This document shows, in pieces, positions 35,210-43,622 of a stretch of DNA of 64,000 nt. Within the stretch, counting starts at the first letter, position 1; each line of letters opens with the position of its first letter. This stretch comes from Bradyrhizobium sp. WBAH42 (GTDB lineage Bacteria > Pseudomonadota > Alphaproteobacteria > Rhizobiales > Xanthobacteraceae). The stretch covers positions 1,364,001-1,428,000 of the forward strand of contig NZ_CP036533.1 in assembly GCF_024585265.1 (NCBI RefSeq), given 5' to 3'. The translations under genes and the position numbers were made by a program. Under the pieces are notes generated by a model that saw only the letters and a program-made list of their open reading frames with translations, was not told where the DNA came from and searched no databases.

Positions 35210-36088
35210 GTGCCGATAACGCTTCATTTTGCGCAGAATCTGCGCTCAGCCCGATCGCGTCTGGCCGGCCGGCTGATGGCGCTTTGCGGCCTGGTGCTGG
35301 TCGTGGCGGCGGGCGCGGCGCCGGCGGCGGCGCAGGGCAAGCTCGAGGCGCAATATGAGGCGACGCTGGCGGGCATTCCCGTCGGCAAGGGCGCCTGGAA
35401 CATCGATATCCAGGACGACGTGTTTTCGGCGGCGGCCGCCGGCGGCACCTCGGGGCTCTTGAAGTCGTTCACGGGCGGGTCCGGCACCGGCGCCAGCCAG
35501 GGGCGCGTCGTGGGTGGCGCGCTGGTTGCGACCGGCTACCAGGCCTCCACCACCACCCAGAAGAAGACCGAAGAGATCCGCATCACGCTCGACAAGGGCA
35601 ATGTGAAGGATTTTGCCATTTTGCCGGAGCCGCCGGTCGATCCTGATCGTATCGTCGTCACCGAGGCGCATCGCCGCGGCGTGTGGGACCCGATGACCGC
35701 TTCGCTGCTGCGCGTGCCCGGCACCGGCGATCCCGTTGCGCCCGAGGCCTGCCACAACGCCGCGCCCGTGTTCGACGGCCGCATGCGCTACGAGCTCAAG
35801 CTCGATTTCAAGCGCATGGAGACCGTGAAGGCGGAGAAGGGCTATCGTGGCCCGGTCGTGGTCTGCGCGATCTATTTCGTGCCCATCGCCGGCTACATCC
35901 CCGACCGCCCCGTGATCAAATACCTCGCCGCCCAGCGCAACATGGAGATCGCGTTCGCCCCGATCGCCGGCACGCGTATCCTGGTCCCGTTCTGGCTGAA
36001 AGTGCCGACGCCCCTGGGACCGGCCATGCTGGAAGCAACGAGCTTCATCACCGCCCCGCAGCCGCCAAGGGTGGCGAAGACGCAGTAG
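35210..36088 (+). CDS. DUF3108-family exported protein
   Basis: The 292 residues start with a long signal sequence (LAGRLMALCGLVLVVAAGAA, cleavage near AAA-Q), then a beta-rich domain: KLEAQYEATLAGIPVGKGAW, IRITLDKGNVKDF and GPVVVCAIYFVPIAGYIPDR. This fits the DUF3108 family of periplasmic or outer-membrane-associated proteins of unknown function. GTG 35210 with GGA upstream is preferred; a TTG at 35198 is an alternative. It stands alone on the plus strand. Confidence 0.82.
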   Translation: MPITLHFAQNLRSARSRLAGRLMALCGLVLVVAAGAAPAAAQGKLEAQYEATLAGIPVGKGAWNIDIQDDVFSAAAAGGTSGLLKSFTGGSGTGASQGRVVGGALVATGYQASTTTQKKTEEIRITLDKGNVKDFAILPEPPVDPDRIVVTEAHRRGVWDPMTASLLRVPGTGDPVAPEACHNAAPVFDGRMRYELKLDFKRMETVKAEKGYRGPVVVCAIYFVPIAGYIPDRPVIKYLAAQRNMEIAFAPIAGTRILVPFWLKVPTPLGPAMLEATSFITAPQPPRVAKTQ

Positions 36089-36090
36089 GC

Positions 36091-36256
36091 TCTTAACCCT
36101 CCCCTGGAGGGGGAGGGTCGATCGCGCGTAAGCGCGAGCGGGGTGGGGTGATCTCTCAACACGGGGACTGCCCGAGTGGAGAGATCACCCCACCCCGTCT
36201 CACATTCCGCTGCGCTCCATGTGAGCCGACCCTCCCCCTCCAGGGGAGGGTTAAGA
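36091..36256. repeat. Intergenic inverted repeat, family F
   Basis: About 165 bp with perfect outer arms TCTTAACCCTCCCCTGGAGG and reverse complement, inner GGGGTGGGGTGATCTCTC arms. It directly follows the DUF3108 stop. It is nearly the same as the copy at 25027. Confidence 0.93.
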
Positions 36257-36335
36257 GTGCCCTAGCAATATCAATCACTTACCTACTGTGCATGGGGTTG
36301 TTTTCGCACTTTGTGTTTTGATGGCCCTAATCGGG

Positions 36336-36525
36336 GAATCCATTTGACTCCTCCCCGATTCTGATTCGACTCAGCCTCATCCCCAGCTTTAACCACCCCG
36401 CTCGCTTGTGCGCCTCCGCAAAACTCCATCTAGTGCGCAACCAAGACGAGTCCCGCGACATGTTGCGTGAACGGAACGGGACTCAATAGGGAGTCAGCGA
36501 TTCGGCCGCGATTCGTTCTAGAGTC
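36336..36525. promoter_or_regulatory. Cluster of 11 GANTC (CcrM) methylation sites
   Basis: GANTC occurs at 36336, 36346, 36357, 36363, 36368, 36448, 36480, 36491, 36499, 36510 and 36521. Most neighbours are 10-11 bp apart, about one helical turn. A hairpin with AATCGGGGA/TCCCCGATT arms spans 36329-36360. GANTC is the target of the cell-cycle methyltransferase CcrM in alphaproteobacteria. The cluster lies in a 720-bp gap between the DUF3108 gene and the helicase gene. The biological role is not known. Confidence 0.8.
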
Positions 36526-36615
36526 GTTCCGAAGCTTAAAGCGAACGGGAAAAGCGTCGCAAAGTGAAACAGTTGCACGGGATTTGGGGAGGGCGCTCCC
36601 ACACCCTCGGTGTGC

Positions 36616-36735
36616 CCCTCACCCTGAGGAGGCCGCGCAAGCGGCCGTCTCGAAGGGCGAGGGGCTTGGCTTGCCCAGCAGCACCAGCCGGGCCTTCATC
36701 CTTCGAGACGCGCTGACGCGCTCCTCAGGATGAGG
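36616..36735. repeat. Intergenic inverted repeat, family E
   Basis: Arms CCCTGAGGAGGCCGCGCAAG and CGCTGACGCGCTCCTCAGG with TCGAGACG/CGTCTCGA inner arms; same family as 24437 and 44822 with the halves in swapped order. It ends about 75 bp before the helicase start. Confidence 0.85.
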
Positions 36736-36811
36736 AACGAAGAGCAAGCCCCCTCCCCGCCCCATACCGCACTGACATTCGCCCAAATCGCCATTACCTA
36801 ATCCCCCAGAC

Positions 36812-39800
36812 ATGGCTTTTTCCTCCTCCCCCTTCGCCTCCGAGCGCGCACCCGGTGCTGGCGTCACTGCGGTGCTCGGGCCGACCAACACCGGCAAGAC
36901 CCATCTCGCCATCGAGCGGATGCTGGCGCATCCCTCGGGGCTGATCGGCCTGCCGCTGCGCCTGCTCGCGCGCGAGGTCTACAACAAGATCGCCGATCGC
37001 GCCGGCGAGGCCAGCGTCGCGCTCGTCACCGGCGAGGAGAAGATCAAGCCGAAGAACCCGCGTTATTGGGTCTCGACCGTGGAGGCGATGCCGCGGGATC
37101 TCGACGTCTCCTTCCTCGCCGTCGACGAGGTCCAGATCGCCGCCGATCTCGAACGCGGCCACGTCTTCACCGATCGCATCCTCAACCGCCGCGGCCGCGA
37201 CGAGACGCTGCTCTTGGGCGCCGCCACCATGCGCCCGATCATCGAGCGCCTGTTGCCGGGTGTCTCCATGATTACGCGGCCCAGATTGTCGCAGCTCGAG
37301 TTCGCCGGCGACCGCAAGATCACGCGCCAGCCGCGCCGCACCGCCATCGTCGCGTTCTCGGCGGATGAAGTCTATGCGATTGCCGAGCTGATCCGCCGCC
37401 AGCACGGCGGCGCCGCGGTGGTGCTGGGCTCGCTGTCGCCACGCACGCGAAACGCGCAAGTCGCGATGTTCCAGAACGGCGACGTCGATTATCTCGTCGC
37501 CACCGACGCCGTCGGCATGGGCCTCAATCTCGACGTCGACCACGTCGCCTTTGCCTCCGACCGCAAGTTCGACGGCTACCAGTTCCGCCGCCTGACGCCG
37601 TCCGAGTTCGCGCAGATCGCGGGCCGCGCCGGCCGCGCCACCCGCAACGGCACCTTCGGCACCACGGGCCGCTGTGCGCCGTTCGAGCCCGAGCTCGTCA
37701 ATGCGCTGCAGAACCACACCTTCGATGCCGTGAAGGTGCTGCAATGGCGCAATTCGAAGCTGGATTTCTCCTCGCTCGGCGCACTGCAGGTCTCGCTGAA
37801 CCTCGCCCCCGGCCACGAGACGCTGACGCGCGCGCCGATCGCCGAGGACATGCGCGTGCTCGATCACGCCGCCCGCGACGGCGAGGTGCGCGATATCGCG
37901 CATGGCAAGGCCGCCGTGGAGCGTCTCTGGGAAGCCTGCCAGGTCCCGGACTACAGAAAGCTGTCGCCGGCCGCCCATGCCGAGCTGGTGACGACGCTGT
38001 ACGGCTTCCTGATGCGCAAGGGCTGTATTCCCGATGCCTGGTTCGAGTCCCAGGTCACCCAGGCCGATCGCATCGACGGCGATATCGACACGCTGTCGGC
38101 CCGAATCGCCCAGATCCGCACCTGGACCTTCGTCGCCAACCGCCCGGACTGGCTGAAAGACCCCGAACGCTGGCAGGGGATCACGCGGGAGGTCGAAAAT
38201 AAATTATCGGATGCGCTCCATGAACGCTTGACTGAGCGTTTCGTTGATCGCCGGACCAGTGTATTGATGCGCCGCCTGCGGGAGAACACGAGCTTGAATA
38301 CTGAAATCGGCAAGACCGGCGAAGTCATCGTCGAAGGCCATGTCATCGGCCGTCTCGATGGCTTCACCTTTGCACCGGATGCGGCGGAAGCCGGCTCCGA
38401 TGCGAAAGCCTTGCAGGCTGCAGCGCAAGCGGTGCTCGCCGGCGAGATCAACGCGCGCGCCGAAAAGCTGGGCAATGCGCCGGACGAGCAGTTCGTGCTG
38501 ACGTCCGAAGGCATCATCCGCTGGACCGGCGATGCCGTGGCGCGGCTCGCCGCCGCGGACGACGCGCTGCATCCGCGCATCCGCATCATCTCCGACGAGC
38601 GCCTGACCGGCGCCCCCCGCGACAAGGTGCAGGCGCGGCTCGAGCTCTGGCTCAAGACCCACATCGAAAAGCTGCTCGGGCCGATGTTCGAGCTGTCGAA
38701 GGCCGAGGACGTTACCGGCATTGCCCGCGGCATCGCCTATCAGCTGGTCGAGGCGCTCGGCGTGCTCGAGCGGCCGAAGATTGCCAGCGAGCTGAAGGAT
38801 CTCGACCAGCCCTCGCGCGCGACCTTGCGCAAATACGGCGTCCGCTTCGGCGCCTATCACCTCTATTTCCCCGGCCTGCTCAAGCCCGCCGCGCGTGCGC
38901 TCGCCGCGCTGCTCTGGGCGCTGAAGCAGGACAATGTCGATCTGTCCGCGCTCTCGGGCGCGCAGCATCTGGCCTCCTCGGGGCGCACCTCGTTCCCGGT
39001 CGACAAGGCGCTGCCGCGCGATGCCTATCGCGTGCTCGGCTACAAGCAGGCCGGCGAGCGCGCCGTGCGCGTCGACATCCTGGAGCGCCTCGCCGACCTG
39101 ATCCGCCCGGCGCTGGCCTGGCGCGAGAATTCGCCGGGCGAAAAGCCCGCCGGCGCGTTCGACGGCCGCAGCTTCGTGGTGACGCAGGCGATGACCTCGC
39201 TCACGGGATCTGCCGGCGAGGATTTCGCCTCCGTGCTGCGCGCGCTCGGCTATCGCATGGAGAAGCGCCCGCCGCTGCCGGTGAAGCCTGTCGTGACCGA
39301 GCAGGTCGTCACCGAGACCGTCGCGGCCGAGACGCCGCCCGTTGAAGGCAGTGCTGAGACCTCGACCGAGACTGCGGCTGAAGCCGTTGCCGGCCTGCCG
39401 ATTGAAGCGCCGGCCGCTGAGGCCGCCGCCGAAGCCGTCACGGTCGAAGACGCGCCCGGCATGGAGCCGCACGACGAGCCCGCCCCTGAGGAGGCCCAAG
39501 AGGAGCCGGCGCTGGAAGCTTCAGAAGCGCCCGTCACGCCCGAAGACGCTCCCGGCATCGCGCCGCCTGCAGAAGAGGCTGCGACGTCCACCGAGGCTGC
39601 CGGGCTCGAAGCCGCTGCCGCCGAGACCGCCGCCACCGAAGCTGCCGCTTCGCCCGATGCTGCCGCGCCGGTCGAAGCCGCGGCGACACCCGCCGAGCCC
39701 GAGCTCGTCGAGGTCTGGCGTCCCGGCGGCCGTCACGAGGATCGCAAGCCGCGCCACGAGCGCCATCGCCACCAGCGCCACCACAACCAGCGTCCGCAGG

Positions 39801-40225
39801 CCGGCGCTGAGGCCGCCGGTGCGCCTGCTGAAGGCGAGGCTGCGCAGTCGGCCGACGGCGAGAAGCGCGGCGAACGCCAGCGTCATGGCGGCCATCGCCG
39901 CGATTTCCGCAAGCCACGTGAAGGCGGCGAGGGCGGTGAGCGCCGCGACGACCGCAATCGCAGCTTCCAGGGCAAGGGAGACCGCGACAAGGATCGCGAT
40001 CGCAACCGCGACAACAAGAAGTTCGGCGGAGATCGGGACAAGGGCCGCGACAATCGTGGCCGCGACCGCGACAAGGGCCGTGACCGCCGAGATCGCGAGT
40101 CCGGTCCGTCGCTGCGTCCCTACGCCTCGAGCGCGAACCCGCGCGAGCGCGATCGTCCGATCGATCCGAACTCGCCCTTCGCCAAGCTCGCCGCGCTGAA
40201 AGAGCAGCTGGGGCGCAAGGAGTAA
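36812..40225 (+). CDS. SUV3-like superfamily 2 RNA helicase with a long low-complexity tail
   Basis: The 1137 residues begin with an SF2 helicase core: Walker A GPTNTGKT (23-30), motif II DEVQ (105-108), motif III-like LLGAATMRP, motif V ATDAVGMGLNLD and motif VI QIAGRAGRAT. This is the Suv3/SUPV3L1 type, the helicase of the mitochondrial RNA degradosome, with bacterial relatives only in some alphaproteobacteria. A middle region of about 500 residues follows. After residue about 830 the protein turns into an alanine/glutamate/proline-rich stretch, then a histidine- and RD/RG-rich tail (DKDRDRNRDNKKFGGDRDKG) that probably binds RNA or partner proteins. It lies 4 bp before the S4-domain gene. 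Confidence 0.92.
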   Translation: MAFSSSPFASERAPGAGVTAVLGPTNTGKTHLAIERMLAHPSGLIGLPLRLLAREVYNKIADRAGEASVALVTGEEKIKPKNPRYWVSTVEAMPRDLDVSFLAVDEVQIAADLERGHVFTDRILNRRGRDETLLLGAATMRPIIERLLPGVSMITRPRLSQLEFAGDRKITRQPRRTAIVAFSADEVYAIAELIRRQHGGAAVVLGSLSPRTRNAQVAMFQNGDVDYLVATDAVGMGLNLDVDHVAFASDRKFDGYQFRRLTPSEFAQIAGRAGRATRNGTFGTTGRCAPFEPELVNALQNHTFDAVKVLQWRNSKLDFSSLGALQVSLNLAPGHETLTRAPIAEDMRVLDHAARDGEVRDIAHGKAAVERLWEACQVPDYRKLSPAAHAELVTTLYGFLMRKGCIPDAWFESQVTQADRIDGDIDTLSARIAQIRTWTFVANRPDWLKDPERWQGITREVENKLSDALHERLTERFVDRRTSVLMRRLRENTSLNTEIGKTGEVIVEGHVIGRLDGFTFAPDAAEAGSDAKALQAAAQAVLAGEINARAEKLGNAPDEQFVLTSEGIIRWTGDAVARLAAADDALHPRIRIISDERLTGAPRDKVQARLELWLKTHIEKLLGPMFELSKAEDVTGIARGIAYQLVEALGVLERPKIASELKDLDQPSRATLRKYGVRFGAYHLYFPGLLKPAARALAALLWALKQDNVDLSALSGAQHLASSGRTSFPVDKALPRDAYRVLGYKQAGERAVRVDILERLADLIRPALAWRENSPGEKPAGAFDGRSFVVTQAMTSLTGSAGEDFASVLRALGYRMEKRPPLPVKPVVTEQVVTETVAAETPPVEGSAETSTETAAEAVAGLPIEAPAAEAAAEAVTVEDAPGMEPHDEPAPEEAQEEPALEASEAPVTPEDAPGIAPPAEEAATSTEAAGLEAAAAETAATEAAASPDAAAPVEAAATPAEPELVEVWRPGGRHEDRKPRHERHRHQRHHNQRPQAGAEAAGAPAEGEAAQSADGEKRGERQRHGGHRRDFRKPREGGEGGERRDDRNRSFQGKGDRDKDRDRNRDNKKFGGDRDKGRDNRGRDRDKGRDRRDRESGPSLRPYASSANPRERDRPIDPNSPFAKLAALKEQLGRKE

Positions 40226-40229
40226 CCCC

Positions 40230-40499
40230 ACGACAGAGCGGCAGCGCATCGACAAATGGCTGTGGCACGCGCGGGTGGTGAAGGCGCGCACCTCCGCGGC
40301 CGAGCTCGTCGTCACCGGCCATGTCCGCGTCAACGGCGTGCGCGAGACGTCGCCGGGCCACGCGATCAAGGCCGGTGATGTCCTCACCATCGCGCTCGAT
40401 CGCAGCGTGCGCGTGCTGAAGGTCACCGCCTTCAACGAGCGCCGTGGCGATGCCGCCTCGGCTCGCGTGCTCTACGAGGAGCTCGGGACGCGCAATTAA
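40230..40499 (+). CDS. S4-domain RNA-binding protein (HSP15-like), probable ACG start
   Basis: The frame encodes 89 residues: TERQRIDKWLWHARVVKART, then SAAELVVTGHVRVNGVRETS with the S4 motif, and LDRSVRVLKVTAFNERRG. S4/HSP15-like proteins bind structured or ribosomal RNA. No ATG, GTG or TTG precedes the conserved DKWLWHAR segment in this frame. The only position with a ribosome site is ACG 40230, with AAGGAG 7 bp upstream, where relatives are expected to start MTERQRIDKW. A GTG start at 40275 would remove the core first helix. It is coupled to the helicase gene, a pairing that fits RNA metabolism. Confidence 0.83.
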   Translation, partial: TTERQRIDKWLWHARVVKARTSAAELVVTGHVRVNGVRETSPGHAIKAGDVLTIALDRSVRVLKVTAFNERRGDAASARVLYEELGTRN

Positions 40500-40631
40500 T
40501 TGCGCCTGGTATTCATTTCTTGATCGGTCAAACACACAAAGCCGTCATGATCGGGCCTTCCCGACCTTGCGGCGCCGGGCCATCCGCGCTAGGCAAGCCG
40601 CGACTTTTAAAAGAGCTTTTCGGAGCGTTGG

Positions 40632-40970
40632 ATGACTTACGTCGTCACTGAAAACTGCATCAAGTGCAAGTACACCGACTGCGTCGAGGTCTGCCCGGTC
40701 GACTGCTTCTACGAAGGCGACAACATGCTCGTCATCCATCCCGACGAGTGCATCGATTGCGGCGTGTGCGAGCCGGAATGCCCCGCCGACGCGATCAAGC
40801 CGGACACGGAACCGGGGCTGGAAAAGTGGCTCCAGGTCAACGCCGATTACGCCAAGAGCTGGCCGAACATCACCCAGAAGAAAGAATCACCCGCCGACGC
40901 CAAGGAATTCGACGGCATGGAGGGCAAGTTCGAGAAATATTTTTCTCCGAACCCGGGCTCCGGCGACTAA
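40632..40970 (+). CDS. fdxA: Ferredoxin FdxA, 7Fe-8S type
   Basis: The 112 residues show the two-cluster pattern [20 protein letters not shown] and [16 protein letters not shown], the first giving the 3Fe-4S and part of the 4Fe-4S ligands, as in the FdxA (FdI) family of alphaproteobacteria. It acts as a soluble electron carrier. The C-terminal extension after residue 60 is usual for the family. GGAG lies 7 bp before the ATG. Confidence 0.95.
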   Translation: MTYVVTENCIKCKYTDCVEVCPVDCFYEGDNMLVIHPDECIDCGVCEPECPADAIKPDTEPGLEKWLQVNADYAKSWPNITQKKESPADAKEFDGMEGKFEKYFSPNPGSGD

Positions 40971-41038
40971 TTCGCGCCCAAACTTAACCCTAATAGCGGC
41001 GCTGCCGCCGAAAACCAGCCCTCAAGACCCCTAAATCA

Positions 41039-41066
41039 TTGATTTTTGCGGGAAATGTGCTATATT
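41039..41066 (+). promoter_or_regulatory. Sigma-70-type promoter of the CarD gene
   Basis: TTGATT (41039-41044) and TATATT (41061-41066) are 16 bp apart, with a GC-rich discriminator following. Transcription would start near 41073, about 44 nt before the first possible start codon of the CarD gene. Confidence 0.65.
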
Positions 41067-41116
41067 GGGCACATTAAGCCGAACCCCGTCAGCCCCGTTG
41101 GCCCCTCTGGGTTCCC

Positions 41117-42127
41117 GTGAAACCAAATGTCGAACAGGGGCGTGGCAGTTTCCGCGCGCAGGCTGTGTCACAGAAAACGCGTAAAAAGAGTACTTCAGCG
41201 AGGGCTTCCCATAAGGAGGCCAAAAAAGTCGCCGCGGCCAGCCGTAGCGCATCCAAGGGTCGGACCGCGACGAAGGCGCCGGCTGCAAAGTCCTCGAAGA
41301 ACAAAAGAAGCGCAATGCCTAACAAGACTGCCAAACCGGCCGCGAAAGCGACCGCTGCCAAGCCTGCTGCCGCCAAGCCTGTGACTGCCAAGGCCCCCGC
41401 TGCCAAGCCCGCCGCGCCGAAGGCTCCCGTTGCTGCTGCGCCCGCCAAGGCTCCCGTCGCCGCCAAGCCGGCCGCCAAGCCCGCGGCTGCGCCGAAGGTC
41501 GAGGAAAAGAAGGTCGTGACCCAGCGTCAGGGCTTCAAGGCCAATGAATTCGTGGTCTATCCCGCTCACGGCGTCGGCCAGATCCTGGCCATCGAGGAGC
41601 AGGAGATCGCCGGTGCGAAGCTCGAGCTGTTCGTCATCAACTTCATCAAGGACAAGATGACGCTGCGCGTGCCGACCGCCAAGGTCGCCAATGTCGGCAT
41701 GCGCAAGCTGTCCGATCCGGCGCTGGTCAAGAAGGCGCTGGAGACGCTCAAGGGCCGTGCCCGCGTCAAGCGCACCATGTGGTCGCGCCGCGCCCAGGAA
41801 TACGAAGCGAAGATCAACTCGGGCGACATCGTCGCGATCGCGGAAGTCGTGCGCGACCTCTATCGCTCGGAATCGCAGCCCGAGCAGTCCTACTCGGAAC
41901 GCCAGCTCTATGAAGCGGCGCTCGACCGCCTCTCCCGCGAGATCGCGGTGGTGCAGCACTCGACCGAGACCGAAGCGGTCAAGGAGATCGAGGCCCAGCT
42001 CGCCAAGAGCCCGCGGCGCACCAACGCCAAGGCGGAAGCCGCCGACGGCGAAGCCGACACGGATGCCGAGGGCGATACCGACGATACCGATGGCGACGAC
42101 AGCACCGTCGCCGACGAGGCCGCGTAA
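41117..42127 (+). CDS. carD: CarD-family transcription regulator with a long lysine/alanine-rich N-terminal tail
   Basis: Up to 336 residues. The CarD/Tudor-like RNA-polymerase-binding domain begins at QGFKANEFVVYPAHGVGQIL and continues through LRVPTAKVANVGMRKLS; the helical DNA-contact part is RVKRTMWSRRAQEYEAKINS. CarD binds the polymerase beta subunit and stabilises open promoter complexes. An acidic tail (TDAEGDTDDTDGDD) ends it. The first 130 residues are a repeated AAKPAA/KAPAAK histone-like tail. GTG 41117, GTG 41165 and ATG 41315 are all possible starts; I keep the longest because codon use and lysine/alanine richness look coding throughout. Confidence 0.9.
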   Translation: MKPNVEQGRGSFRAQAVSQKTRKKSTSARASHKEAKKVAAASRSASKGRTATKAPAAKSSKNKRSAMPNKTAKPAAKATAAKPAAAKPVTAKAPAAKPAAPKAPVAAAPAKAPVAAKPAAKPAAAPKVEEKKVVTQRQGFKANEFVVYPAHGVGQILAIEEQEIAGAKLELFVINFIKDKMTLRVPTAKVANVGMRKLSDPALVKKALETLKGRARVKRTMWSRRAQEYEAKINSGDIVAIAEVVRDLYRSESQPEQSYSERQLYEAALDRLSREIAVVQHSTETEAVKEIEAQLAKSPRRTNAKAEAADGEADTDAEGDTDDTDGDDSTVADEAA

Positions 42128-42152
42128 GCAGCTTCGTTTTGCGCAAGCCATC

Positions 42153-42182
42153 AAAAGCCCGGCCGAATGGCCGGGCTTTTTG
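42153..42182 (+). terminator. Rho-independent terminator after carD
   Basis: The stem GCCCGGCC/GGCCGGGC with a GAAT loop is flanked by AAAA and TTTTT, 25 bp after the stop. The A-rich left flank means it could also serve the convergent cyclase gene. Confidence 0.92.
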
Positions 42183-42213
42183 TTTGGCTTCCTGCCGCAG
42201 CGGGGAGTTCGCT

Positions 42214-43332
42214 CTACGCGCCGCGCGGCTGGGTCCAGATCGAGATCGGCTGCTGAATACCGCGCACCGCCTGCGGCTCTCGCGCCTCCAATGACTGAAA
42301 CGTTGCGGCCGCGCCGCCAAGCTCGGCCTTCGCCTGGCTGACGAGATCGTCGCTTGCCACCAGCGCGCAATCGAGGGTGCGGGTCAGGGCTTCGAGACGG
42401 CTGGCCACGTTGACGGTCGCGCCGATCACGGCGAATTCCAGACAGGTCTGCCCGAGGTCGCCGAGCACCACCGGCCCATAATGCAAGCCGAAGCTCACGC
42501 GCAGCTTTGGCTCGCCTGACGCTGCGCGCCGATCGTTCCATCGGTCCGCCGCGGCGATCATCGCCTGGGCACATCGCAGCGCGTTGCTGGCGTCGCGCTC
42601 GCCCGCGAAGGGCGTGCCGAACGTCGCCATCAATCCGTCCCCGAGATATTTGTCGAGCGTGCCGCTGTGGCGGAAAACCTCCTGCTCCATCAATCCGTGG
42701 AATTCGCGCAACGTTCGCACCACCTCCTGCGGCGAGCGCGCGTCGGCAAAGGCGGTGAAGCCGACGATGTCGACGAACAGCACCGCGACGTGTTGCGTGC
42801 GCACCTGCTTCAGCGGCTCGTCCTGCTGCGACAATTCCGCCACGACATTGGGCGAGAAGTAGCGTGCGAGGTTGCCGCGCTCGCGCTCCACCGCGGCATG
42901 GCGGATCAAGAGGTCGTTGCTGCGGCGGACCGCGAGCGCCAACGTCATGGCCACGATCATGAATACGACGATCTCCTGGATGCGAATGTGGAATCCGATC
43001 TCGCTGGGCGAGATCATCGCCAACAAGCGCTGATCGCTGCCTGCCGCGGCGGCGATGCGGGCCGTCAGCGCAGGATCGCGATCGGGTTGCCACCACACCC
43101 AGGCCATGCCGATGATCCAGAGCGTAGCCGTCCAGCCGCCGACCGCAATGACGGTCCGCCAGGTATAGGCCAGCGTGGCGCCTGCGAGCAGCACGAAGAA
43201 ATAGATGAAGTTGCCGAAATGGTACTGCATCGCGACCGGCCAATGCGGAGCTCCGAACGGATTGGGAATCACGATGACGCACGTCAGCAGCGCCAAGTCG
43301 CAAAACAGGAGTGCCAATTCCGGCCGTGACAC
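42214..43332 (-). CDS. Class III adenylate/guanylate cyclase, catalytic part
   Basis: From a GTG at 43332 this frame encodes 372 residues: about four membrane segments (YFFVLLAGATLAYTW and others), then a class III cyclase domain with metal-binding VLFVDIVGFTAFAD, GDGLMATFGTPFAGERD, LHYGPVVLGDLG and EFAVIGATVNVASRLEALTR. It would make cAMP or cGMP at the membrane. The real protein probably began at 43598: the upstream frame encodes the missing N-terminal membrane part, and the two join at about 43330 after a one-base frameshift. Whether the GTG-started product is made is uncertain. Confidence 0.82.
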   Translation of the reverse strand: MSRPELALLFCDLALLTCVIVIPNPFGAPHWPVAMQYHFGNFIYFFVLLAGATLAYTWRTVIAVGGWTATLWIIGMAWVWWQPDRDPALTARIAAAAGSDQRLLAMISPSEIGFHIRIQEIVVFMIVAMTLALAVRRSNDLLIRHAAVERERGNLARYFSPNVVAELSQQDEPLKQVRTQHVAVLFVDIVGFTAFADARSPQEVVRTLREFHGLMEQEVFRHSGTLDKYLGDGLMATFGTPFAGERDASNALRCAQAMIAAADRWNDRRAASGEPKLRVSFGLHYGPVVLGDLGQTCLEFAVIGATVNVASRLEALTRTLDCALVASDDLVSQAKAELGGAAATFQSLEAREPQAVRGIQQPISIWTQPRGA

Positions 43333-43598
43333 GCCACCCTGACCTGGGCCCAGCCGATCAGCGCGAACAAGCCGAGCAGCGCCACGTAATAGAGCTGCTC
43401 CCAGGCCGGGTTGATCATCAGCAGCAGGCAGGCAATGACGACGAGGGCGACATAGCGCGCCCGTACCGCGAGTTGCAGGCCTTCCCGCTTGGCGGACGTC
43501 AGCGCGGCCTGCGCGAACTGAACTGTTTCGGCGTCGCGCTTGCTCGGCGCCGACGAAAGCGCAGCCGGCAGGTTGAATCGCTCGACGAGCATTGTCAC
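43284..43598 (-). pseudogene. N-terminal part of the cyclase, separated by a frameshift
   Basis: This frame encodes a short cytoplasmic start and two membrane segments (RYVALVVIACLLLMINPAWE, then YYVALLGLFALIGWAQVRV), the usual beginning of the cyclase class encoded just downstream. Past GWAQVRV it becomes HGRNWHSCFATWRC, which is out of frame, while the other frame continues RPELALLFCDLALL. The two frames overlap by 49 bp. An indel or a sequencing error near 43330 is the simplest cause. Confidence 0.72.
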
Positions 43599-43622
43599 GG
43601 CAGTCTCCTCACTTGGGTCTTT

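Noticed and set aside
36329..36525. Chromosomal replication origin
   Set aside because: The GANTC density is origin-like, but no hemE, parAB, gidA or dnaA and no clear DnaA boxes lie nearby, so I report it as an array and not as oriC.
36467..36733. 88-codon gene before the helicase
   Set aside because: It is made of the GANTC array and a family E repeat and is not protein-like.
40521..40532. FNR/FixK site TTGATCGGTCAA before fdxA
   Set aside because: The spacing between TTGA and TCAA is four bases instead of the six expected for TTGAT-N4-ATCAA.
43284..43332. Programmed ribosomal frameshift in the cyclase
   Set aside because: I see no slippery heptamer or following hairpin at the junction, so an indel is simpler.
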